Shown in pieces: positions 1-4,591 of a DNA stretch of 7,904 nt. Under the pieces are notes generated by a model. The model was given only the letters and a program-made list of their open reading frames with translations. It made no database searches and was not told the DNA's origin. The translations under genes and the position numbers were made by a program. How positions within the stretch are numbered: position 1 is the stretch's first letter; the number at the start of each line of letters is the position of its first letter. Source of the DNA: Deltaproteobacteria bacterium (GTDB lineage Bacteria; Desulfobacterota; Desulfobacteria; Desulfobacterales; SG8-13); contig JAHEIV010000123.1 in the NCBI GenBank assembly GCA_024639205.1, forward strand, positions 1 to 7,904, in the 5' to 3' direction.

Positions 1-62
1 ATAACGATACACAGGATTCGATGAAACTGCTGGAGTTGGAAAAAGTCAAAAATGCTTCTTAA
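1..62 (+). CDS. C-terminal tail of an unidentified protein (partial)
   Basis: An open frame enters from the left edge (complete codons from base 3) and ends at TAA 60-62. It encodes 19 visible residues, beginning NDTQDSMKLL and ending KVKNAS. The tail is charged and probably helical. It is the only plus-strand coding candidate and converges on two tRNA genes. The position beside a tRNA cluster and the helical Lys/Glu-rich end would fit the last residues of a tyrosine-recombinase integrase, but no catalytic motif is visible and the assignment is a guess. It could also be a chance open frame. Confidence 0.3.
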   Translation, partial: NDTQDSMKLLELEKVKNAS

Positions 63-64
63 AA

Positions 65-88
65 TTCACTCAGTTTTTCACTCAGTAA
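65..88. repeat. Two-copy 12-bp tandem repeat
   Basis: The 10-mer TTCACTCAGT occurs at 65-74 and again at 77-86, giving two 12-base units that differ only in their last two bases. It lies between the stop codon of the left-edge frame and the tRNA terminator. No function can be assigned. Confidence 0.6.
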
Positions 89-124
89 AGAAAAAAGGGG
101 TTAGCAGTGTTTTGCTAACCCCTT
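89..124 (-). terminator. Intrinsic terminator of the tRNA-Lys/tRNA-Glu unit
   Basis: Arms at 95-106 and 113-124 are perfectly complementary over 12 bp around a 6-nt loop (107-112). On the minus strand the GC-rich stem runs directly into a T run (complement of A91-A96), the classical rho-independent form. It begins 9 bases after the CCA end of tRNA-Glu, so it should end the tRNA transcript. On the plus strand no U tract follows, so it is probably one-directional. Confidence 0.88.
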
Positions 125-133
125 GAAATCATT

Positions 134-211
134 TGGCGTCCCCAAGGGGATTTGAACCCCTGTTGCCGGCGTGAAAGGCCGGTGTCCTGGACCGGGCTAG
201 ACGATGGGGAC
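134..211 (-). tRNA. tRNA-Glu (anticodon UUC)
   Basis: The minus strand folds as a complete cloverleaf. The acceptor stem GTCCCCA (211-205) pairs with TGGGGAC (144-138), followed by discriminator G (137) and an encoded CCA (136-134). The anticodon stem CCGGC/GCCGG encloses the loop CTTTCAC, giving anticodon TTC at 173-175. The T arm contains the typical GGTTCAAATCC. The CCA is genomically encoded. It is the second gene of a two-tRNA transcript, 73 bases after tRNA-Lys, and is followed by a strong terminator. Confidence 0.96.
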
Positions 212-284
212 GAAACGTGTGGTTTTTACATTTTTGTTGGGCCTTACAGCCGATTTGCAAACTTTCGCATATTGAAACTGTTGG

Positions 285-361
285 TGGTGGGCCGTGTTGG
301 ATTCGAACCAACGACTCTCTGCTTAAAAGGCAGATACTCTACCAAACTGAGTTAACGGCCC
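285..361 (-). tRNA. tRNA-Lys (anticodon UUU)
   Basis: The acceptor stem GGGCCGT (361-355) pairs with ACGGCCC (295-289), then discriminator A (288) and encoded CCA (287-285). The anticodon stem TCTGC/GCAGA holds the loop CTTTTAA, giving anticodon TTT at 325-327. The T arm GTTGGTTCGAATCCAAC is canonical, and the D arm has the expected CTCAG...GGTAGAG. It is the first gene after the promoter at 375-403. The 73-base spacer to tRNA-Glu (212-284) shows no other feature and is presumably removed during tRNA processing. Confidence 0.97.
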
Positions 362-374
362 GCGAAAGTGCATT

Positions 375-403
375 TATTTAACGACAATTTCGTTGGTTGT
401 CAA
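375..403 (-). promoter_or_regulatory. Sigma-70-type promoter for the tRNA pair
   Basis: On the minus strand TTGACA (complement of 403-398) is separated by exactly 17 bases from TAAATA (complement of 380-375). The -35 box is a perfect consensus and the -10 box is close to it. The predicted start point lies a few bases before the tRNA-Lys 5' end at 361, so the leader would be very short, as usual for tRNA operons. It makes the tRNA unit independent of the ecfT transcript that ends just upstream. Confidence 0.8.
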
Positions 404-459
404 CCCCCAAAATAGCCGCCGGGCTTGTCGGTGCAGCCCCTGCGATTGTGACTCCGATC

Positions 460-480
460 CTTGCTTGGGTGGAAAGCAAG
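460..480 (-). other. Hairpin just after the ecfT stop codon
   Basis: CTTGCTT (460-466) and AAGCAAG (474-480) form a perfect 7-bp stem with a 7-nt loop, beginning 3 bases beyond the ecfT stop. No U tract follows on the minus strand, so it is not a standard intrinsic terminator. It may protect or mark the 3' end of the transporter mRNA. Confidence 0.35.
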
Positions 481-483
481 ACC

Positions 484-1230
484 TCAGATCACCAGCACGA
501 GAGTGCCGTAAGCAAGACCGGCTGCGAGCACAAACCAATCGCGTCTGGTGACGGCCAACGGATGACCGGTTCGATCGTCCGTGTAGCAGCGGGCTTCCAT
601 GGCCATTGACAGGCGATCCACAGCAGTGAATGATCGGCGTAAAAACGGGATCGCAAACCAGGTGAGACGGTAGATGGGGTTTTTTCGGTTTTCCACCGCG
701 CGGGCACGTTGGGCATCCATGGTTTCACCGATCTGGGCAGTCAGCAACGGAATCAGCCGCAACAAAAGGCCGAGCATGGTTCCGATTCGCGCCCGGGGAA
801 TACCGGAAAAGGGCTTCAGAAACCATTCCACCGCAGCCTTGATTTCCGCCGGCCGGGTGGTGATCACCAGGGTTAACCCCAGCAAAACGACCAGCAACAT
901 CCGCGCAGTAACCAGGGCAGCGGCAACGATCCCCTGACGAGAGACGGAAAACCACTGATAGTGAATGAGCGGTTCGCCCGGCACGGAAAAAACGCGAACG
1001 GCAAAAACAAGGGCCAGCAGGAAAAAGAGATACCGAAGTTCTGTGACTATCGATGTAAAAGATATACCGATATAAACCTGCAGAGCAACCAGCCCGCAAA
1101 TAAGCACTGCCAAGTGCAACAGGCCGACTTTTACTATCGAAAGGCTCAACAAGACCAACAAGGCGAACTTGACCCGAACGTCGAGGCTGTGCAGCGAAGT
1201 GGATCCGGAACGGTAACTGATCGGGTTCAT
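484..1230 (-). CDS. ecfT: ECF transporter transmembrane coupling protein EcfT (BioN-like)
   Basis: This is the membrane T component of an energy-coupling factor importer. It links the ATPase to the substrate-binding S component, here most likely BioY. The frame encodes 248 residues from the ATG at 1230. An in-frame start 42 bases further upstream would overlap ecfA and is less likely. The ATG lies 5 bases after the ecfA stop, with a weak GA-rich stretch before it. Long hydrophobic segments cover roughly residues 20-120 and the C-terminus. The cytoplasmic part carries the two coupling-helix motifs as AQRARA (173-178) and AMEARC (210-215). Family members usually have Ala-Arg-Gly at both sites, so both glycines are replaced here (Ala and Cys). 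The N-terminal LDVRVKF resembles the usual LDPRTKL of the family. At 248 residues it is longer than classical BioN (about 200). It is the last gene of the bioY-ecfA-ecfT unit. Confidence 0.92.
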   Translation of the reverse strand: MNPISYRSGSTSLHSLDVRVKFALLVLLSLSIVKVGLLHLAVLICGLVALQVYIGISFTSIVTELRYLFFLLALVFAVRVFSVPGEPLIHYQWFSVSRQGIVAAALVTARMLLVVLLGLTLVITTRPAEIKAAVEWFLKPFSGIPRARIGTMLGLLLRLIPLLTAQIGETMDAQRARAVENRKNPIYRLTWFAIPFLRRSFTAVDRLSMAMEARCYTDDRTGHPLAVTRRDWFVLAAGLAYGTLVLVI

Positions 1231-1235
1231 CTGAC

Positions 1236-1976
1236 TCACTTTCGCCAATTCGTTGGCCAGCCGCATTTGCACGGCTTGCGGACACCGAAGCCGTCGACTG
1301 CATCGGCAATCTGTGCTGGAATGCCGTCTTTAACGACCCTGCCGGCCTGCATGACAATCAATCGATCGGCTTGGGAAAGCACTGGTTCCAAGTCATGAGT
1401 GGTGACGATAACCGTGTAGCCACTGTTCTTCAGCCGGGTGATTTCCGCGACGATGCTGCGGATTCCGGAATCGTCCAGACTGGCAAACGGTTCGTCGAAG
1501 GCCACGATTTTCGGTTCCATCGCCAGCACGCCGGCCAGCGCAAGCCGCCGTTTCTCTCCGCCGGAAAGCAGGTGCGGAGCCTTGTCGGCCAGCAGTGTCA
1601 GCCCGACGGATGCAAGCGCCAGCGACACCCGGCGTTCGACCTCTTCAGGGTCCAGCTGCAGGTTTTGCGGCCCGAAGGCCACATCGGCCGCAACGGTTTC
1701 GCCGACAATCTGGCTGTCGGGTTCCTGAAACACCAGGCCCACTTTCTGCCGCGCCCCTCTCACATCCTCAGAAACCGGTATACCGGCTATCCGCACGCTG
1801 CCTTCACTGGGATTCAACAAACCGTTGAGGTGCCGGAGCAGCGTTGTTTTCCCCGACCCGTTCGCCCCGACAATAATCACCAGGGAGCCCTGCCAAATGG
1901 TAAGGTGAATGCCGTTTAAACCTACCGTGCCGTCGGCAAATCGGTGTCTCAGGTTTTCGATTTCGATAATGTTCAT
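1236..1976 (-). CDS. ecfA: ECF transporter ATP-binding protein EcfA (BioM-like)
   Basis: This is the ATPase of a biotin ECF importer, 246 residues, acting at the cytoplasmic face of the membrane with EcfT and BioY. All ABC motifs are intact: Walker A GANGSGKTT (37-45), Q-loop in FQEPDSQI (83-90), signature LSGGEKRR (137-144), Walker B IVAFDEP (157-163), D-loop SLDD (166-169) and H-loop His194. FQEPDSQI is typical of CbiO/EcfA proteins. The ATG (1976-1974) overlaps the bioY stop in an ATGA arrangement, which implies translational coupling. There is only one ATPase gene, so it would work as a homodimer, as in BioMNY systems, and not as an EcfA1/EcfA2 pair. The C-terminal residues after about 228 (KPCKCGW region) are not conserved in my memory of the family. 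Confidence 0.95.
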   Translation of the reverse strand: MNIIEIENLRHRFADGTVGLNGIHLTIWQGSLVIIVGANGSGKTTLLRHLNGLLNPSEGSVRIAGIPVSEDVRGARQKVGLVFQEPDSQIVGETVAADVAFGPQNLQLDPEEVERRVSLALASVGLTLLADKAPHLLSGGEKRRLALAGVLAMEPKIVAFDEPFASLDDSGIRSIVAEITRLKNSGYTVIVTTHDLEPVLSQADRLIVMQAGRVVKDGIPAQIADAVDGFGVRKPCKCGWPTNWRK

Positions 1977-2584
1977 TGTGCGCCGGATGGCAATTTCGGG
2001 TTGGGTCCTGCACTGCCGGAATCGGCCATGCCGGCCGGCTCATTTGCCGGTACGCCGATTTGAATCAAGGGGCGAAGGGCGCGCACGATCGGAATCGCGG
2101 CGGCTATTTTCAACGCATCCCCGATCAAAAACGGCAGCATACCGACGGCCAGTGTTTTGGCCCAGGAAAGGCCGGTGATCAATTTCAGCCAGGAAATGCC
2201 GCAGGCATAGAGCATGAGCGTTCCCAGGGCCATGGCCGCTGCGTCGCGCAGCAGGCGATGGGGAGATCTTTGCGACAACCGGCCGATGATGTATACCGCC
2301 GGAAGGTAGCCGATCAGATACCCTCCGGTGGGCCCGATCAGCCGACCGATCCCGGCCTGCCCGCCGGCGAAAACCGGCAAACCGCAGAATCCGGCCAGCA
2401 GATAGAGACCGACGCTGGCAAGGCCCCAGCGCCGGCCAAGCAGCAGACCCGCCAGCATGACAAACAGGTTTTGCAGCACGATCGGAACCGGGCCGATCGG
2501 TATGGCGATAAAGGCCCCCATTGCCGTGAGTGCAGCAAAAAGGGCCGCAAAGACACTCATGCGCAGAGAATAGGTATCGGGCAT
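1973..2584 (-). CDS. bioY: Biotin transporter S component BioY
   Basis: This is the substrate-binding integral membrane component of the biotin importer, 203 residues, with about six hydrophobic segments. The family signatures are clear: the early IPIGPVPIVLQNLFVML segment, then the glycine-rich GLYLLAGFCGLPVFAGG and GRLIGPTGGYLIGY. The ATG at 2584 is preferred over an in-frame TTG at 2611 because AAGGAG lies 5 bases before the ATG. The hydrophilic C-terminal tail (about the last 25 residues, Pro/Gly/Ser-rich) is longer than in compact BioY proteins. The gene overlaps ecfA by 4 bases and is followed by ecfT, so S, A and T components are in one operon. The nearest gene upstream is birA, which supports biotin as the substrate. 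No separate BirA box was found directly before bioY. Confidence 0.95.
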   Translation of the reverse strand: MPDTYSLRMSVFAALFAALTAMGAFIAIPIGPVPIVLQNLFVMLAGLLLGRRWGLASVGLYLLAGFCGLPVFAGGQAGIGRLIGPTGGYLIGYLPAVYIIGRLSQRSPHRLLRDAAAMALGTLMLYACGISWLKLITGLSWAKTLAVGMLPFLIGDALKIAAAIPIVRALRPLIQIGVPANEPAGMADSGSAGPNPKLPSGAQ

Positions 2585-2589
2585 CGGCA

Positions 2590-2595
2590 CTCCTT
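2590..2595 (-). promoter_or_regulatory. Ribosome binding site that fixes the bioY start
   Basis: AAGGAG on the minus strand, 5 bases before ATG 2584-2582. The alternative upstream TTG start would place this site inside the coding region. Confidence 0.75.
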
Positions 2596-2869
2596 CAGCG
2601 CTCACTGGCAAACGTGCGCAACATTCTAAATTTACTTCACATATTCTTCTACAGGTATCGGATGAGCCGTGTAAATCCTGTGCAGCTGCGGCAAATTGCG
2701 AATTGCTCTCTTATGGTGATGGCTTGAAAGGCTGACGCGTGGATGGCAGGGGTAAGCGCTTTGAGTACGGGACGCGCAAAGCCCGTGTCACAAGACGCAC
2801 TGGCTGTGCTGCCCAGTGACAACGGGATGCAGCGCAACGCAGAAACCAGGGTTTAACCCTTGCCATCTT
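2596..2869 (-). other. birA-bioY intergenic region with foldable sequence
   Basis: About 285 bases separate the birA stop from the bioY start, unusual in an otherwise tight unit. It contains several inverted repeats: the 13-base AGGGTTTAACCCT (2848-2860), a long imperfect stem CCCGTGTCAC (2782-2791) with GTGACAACGGG (2816-2826) having one bulged base, a competing inner stem CACTGG (2798-2803) with CCAGTG (2813-2818), and GCTTTG/CAAAGC nearby. A minus-strand open frame of 62 codons spans 2837-2649 but has no visible ribosome site and a composition that looks non-coding. I recognise no riboswitch. Possible readings are a structured leader, a processed 3' end of birA, or a fossil mobile element or dispersed repeat. 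Confidence 0.4.
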
Positions 2870-3796
2870 TTACATGTGGAAACAGTCCCCGTATAATATC
2901 GTTTTCAAGGAACCGTCGGCCACCTGCAGAATCAAAGAACCGTTCGCATCGACGTCAACGGCCCGCCCTTCGGTTTCGCCCTGCAGGGTAACGATTTTCA
3001 CCTGGCGACCGAGCGTAATCGAGAGCGTCTTCCATGCCCCGATCACCGACCCCATGTTGCCGGAATCTATCCGGGTTTCAAAGCTGTCCAGGAAGGCGGC
3101 CAACCATTTTTTACGGGAAACCGGGCTTCCGACCTGTTCCTGCATGGTAACCGCTCCGGGCTCCGCCGGCGTCGGATTGTTATTGACGTTGACGCCCACC
3201 CCGATATTCACGTAAGAGACCCGGTCCGCTTCGGCTTCCATTTCAGCCAGAATGCCCGCAATTTTCCTTCCATCCACCAGGACATCGTTGGGCCATTTGA
3301 CCCTGGCCGGTATCGCGTAATCCTTCCGCAGGGTCTCGGCCAGCACCAGCGATGCGCACAGGTTCAACCGCGGGCTCAACGCCGGCGGTATCTGCGGACG
3401 CAGGACAACCGTAAAATAGAGTCCGCCGGAACCCGAATGCCAGCTTCGATTCAGTCGCCCGCGCCCGGCGCTCTGCTGCTCGGCCACCACCACCGTAAAA
3501 TGCGGACAGCCGCTGCGTGCCGACTGTCGGGCTGTATCCATCGTCGATTCGAGTTGTTGGAAATGAAGAATACTCTCTTCGCGACCGGGAAATTCCCATG
3601 GATAGGGAATGTCGGGATCGGTTATCAGCCGGTAGCCTTTCGCTGAGGCCCCGATTTCATAACCGCACTGCTGGAGGCGTTGCACCTGCTTCCAGACGGC
3701 GACCCGGGACACGTCGAGTCTGCGGCTCAACTCCGAACCGGAAATGATATCGCGGCCGGAGCGCAGCATGGTCAGTATGGTTTGTTTTGGATCCAT
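2870..3796 (-). CDS. birA: Bifunctional biotin-protein ligase / biotin operon repressor BirA
   Basis: A 308-residue cytoplasmic protein that makes biotinyl-AMP and transfers biotin to a lysine of carrier proteins; with an N-terminal DNA-binding domain it can also repress biotin genes. The winged helix-turn-helix covers about residues 8-58 (SGSELSRRLDVSRVAVWKQV). The ligase domain contains ESTMDTA (83-89), the biotinyl-AMP loop GRGRLNRSW (111-119), KWPND (167-171) and GRKIAGILAE (176-185, catalytic-type Lys178). The C-terminal SH3-like domain covers about 260-308. Length and domain order match E. coli BirA. The ATG at 3796 lacks a clear Shine-Dalgarno sequence, but the HTH begins directly after it, so no later start is credible. 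A BirA-type operator lies 19-48 bases upstream of the start codon, suggesting autoregulation. It lies downstream of rseC but appears to have its own promoter. The stop is TAA. Confidence 0.96.
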   Translation of the reverse strand: MDPKQTILTMLRSGRDIISGSELSRRLDVSRVAVWKQVQRLQQCGYEIGASAKGYRLITDPDIPYPWEFPGREESILHFQQLESTMDTARQSARSGCPHFTVVVAEQQSAGRGRLNRSWHSGSGGLYFTVVLRPQIPPALSPRLNLCASLVLAETLRKDYAIPARVKWPNDVLVDGRKIAGILAEMEAEADRVSYVNIGVGVNVNNNPTPAEPGAVTMQEQVGSPVSRKKWLAAFLDSFETRIDSGNMGSVIGAWKTLSITLGRQVKIVTLQGETEGRAVDVDANGSLILQVADGSLKTILYGDCFHM

Positions 3797-3814
3797 TACA
3801 AATGCGGAAACTAT

Positions 3815-3844
3815 CGTTAACCTATTTAATAGTGTAGGTTAACG
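3815..3844. promoter_or_regulatory. BirA operator (bio box) upstream of birA
   Basis: CGTTAACCTA (3815-3824) and TAGGTTAACG (3835-3844) are perfect 10-bp inverted arms around a 10-base AT-rich spacer. Written in the usual form this is GTTAACC-N14-GGTTAAC, close to the proteobacterial BirA consensus half site GTAAACC with a 14-base spacer. The box overlaps the -10 region of the predicted birA promoter. That the bound factor is BirA is inferred from its position and from the known shape of such operators. Confidence 0.8.
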
Positions 3845-3864
3845 TTGCGGCCCGGCAATGTCAA
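3836..3864 (-). promoter_or_regulatory. Predicted birA promoter
   Basis: On the minus strand a perfect TTGACA (complement of 3864-3859) is followed after 17 bases by TAACCT (complement of 3841-3836). The -10 box is weak (3 of 6 consensus positions) and forms part of the bio-box arm, so a bound repressor would directly block polymerase. The remaining bases between this promoter and the rseC stop (3865-3938) show no clear terminator. Confidence 0.6.
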
Positions 3865-3938
3865 TGGACGATTGAATGAAAACCGTGATTCGAAATGAAT
3901 ACAGGCGGACGGCGGGATGTGGGAGTTGGTGTCGCGAT

Positions 3939-4367
3939 TCAGATGATACGGATCACCCGGGGACGGTAGGACTTTTGCTTTGCCAGCCGATTGCCGGTTC
4001 GCCGAATCAGGAAAAAGGAAAGCAGGAAACAACCCACCCCCACTCCCGCCGACAATCCGGAAGGGTTCAGATCCAAGGACGGGGCCAGTGCCTGCCCGAC
4101 CACCGCCCCGGCCAGCATCAGCAGGATCGGAAAAACATAAAGTAAAAACGAAACTTTCAGTACGGCACCCGAATCGATCCGAAGCAGAATCTGGTCCCCC
4201 ACTCGCGCACCGGCCACGTTGACGGCCTCCACCTCCATCTGGCGACTGTCACCTGACAGGTGACACGATTGCCGGGAGGCTCACCCATCGCACGCGCCGG
4301 TGCGGGTGGTTTTCACCCAGGCGGTGTCTGATTCGATCCGGGTGACGATTCCGCGTTCGGTAGGCAT
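3939..4367 (-). CDS. rseC: RseC-family membrane protein, probable selenoprotein (in-frame UGA = Sec29)
   Basis: Reading from ATG 4367-4365 gives a 142-residue RseC/MucC-type protein if the TGA at 4283-4281 (codon 29) is read as an amino acid. The N-terminus MPTERGIVTRIESDTAWVKT is typical of the family. It leads into the cysteine motif, here C26-D-G-U29-A-S-R-Q-S-C35. E. coli RseC has CSSCASRAGC at this place, so the UGA stands exactly at the second Cys. After it the frame continues with the conserved EVEAVN and GARVGDQI and two membrane segments (about 71-91 and 105-121). No other canonical start is in frame upstream: a TGA lies 12 codons before. The internal ATG at 4238 has no ribosome site and would give a 99-residue protein without the motif. 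RseC works with Rnf/Rsx electron-transfer proteins, in line with the RnfB fusion just upstream. The alternative is a nonsense mutation. Confidence 0.85.
4247..4283 (-). promoter_or_regulatory. Candidate bacterial SECIS element with its UGA codon
   Basis: The UGA is at 4283-4281. After 15 bases an 8-bp perfect stem, UGUCACCU/AGGUGACA (4265-4258 and 4254-4247), closes a 3-base loop GUC. The loop starts at nucleotide 24 after the UGA, inside the roughly 16-37 range known for bacterial SECIS elements, and has the expected G and U at its tip. In E. coli fdhF the apical loop also carries GGUC. A short lower pairing GGC/GCC flanks the stem. The hairpin lies inside coding sequence, as required for SelB-dependent decoding in bacteria. 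Confidence 0.75.
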
Positions 4368-4407
4368 TGGTTTCGTTCCGTAAGCACCCGCCGGAATCCG
4401 TCAGCGG

Positions 4408-4437
4408 CGATCGGTTCGGTGAGTCGAACCAAGATCG
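4408..4437 (-). other. Hairpin in the rseC leader
   Basis: CGATC-GGTTCG (4408-4418) pairs with CGAACC-AA-GATCG (4425-4437): 11 bp with a 2-base bulge and a 6-base loop. It ends 41 bases before the rseC ATG. On the minus strand no U tract follows, so it is not a standard terminator. It may separate the rnfB and rseC messages by processing, or influence rseC translation. Confidence 0.45.
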
Positions 4438-4513
4438 TTGTCTGCTAACGGGCGGCGAATAAACCCTTCGTATGGTTGGCATCGACTCCGGAATTCAAAC
4501 CGGAACCCGACAC

Positions 4514-4576
4514 CGTGTGATCGTGCACCCGTGCAACCGTGCAACCGTGCAACCGTGTAACCGTGTGCCCGTGTGG
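4514..4576. repeat. 8-bp tandem repeat array (about eight units)
   Basis: Period-8 units based on CGTGCAAC begin at 4514, 4522, 4530, 4538, 4546, 4554, 4562 and 4570. Units three to five are identical; the others carry one to three changes, and the last is incomplete. The array starts 15 bases after the end of the RnfB fusion gene, in the spacer before rseC (4368-4591). The period is not a multiple of three and it lies outside coding sequence, so copy number could vary without breaking a gene. Confidence 0.85.
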
Positions 4577-4591
4577 TGGCCGGAGACCGGG

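Noticed and set aside
1976..2629. Plus-strand open frame of 217 codons, and a similar one at 1371-1919
   Set aside because: They lie opposite bioY and ecfA, are rich in Arg/Gln/Gly, and have no recognisable motif; they are shadows of the minus-strand genes.
2649..2837. 62-codon minus-strand frame in the birA-bioY spacer
   Set aside because: There is no ribosome site and no recognisable domain, and the inverted repeats inside it speak for structure and not coding.
2848..2860. Intrinsic terminator after birA
   Set aside because: The palindrome leaves only a 5-bp stem with a 3-base loop, and no U tract follows on the minus strand.
2585..2869. Riboswitch or second BirA box upstream of bioY
   Set aside because: No known riboswitch core was recognised, and no GTTAACC-N14-GGTTAAC-like pair with correct spacing was found; ATTTAC/GTAAAT at 2630-2635 and 2671-2676 are too far apart.
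4239..4367. Reading rseC as a frameshifted pseudogene
   Set aside because: Both parts are in the same frame; only one codon (TGA) interrupts them, it replaces a conserved Cys, and a fitting hairpin follows.
4249..4482. Minus-strand open frame of 77 codons before the truncated RseC frame
   Set aside because: It overlaps the true RseC N-terminus in another frame, has no family character, and the RseC frame itself is continuous if the UGA is read through.
4514..4576. CRISPR-like array
   Set aside because: The units are 8 bp and directly adjacent with no spacers, so this is a simple tandem repeat.
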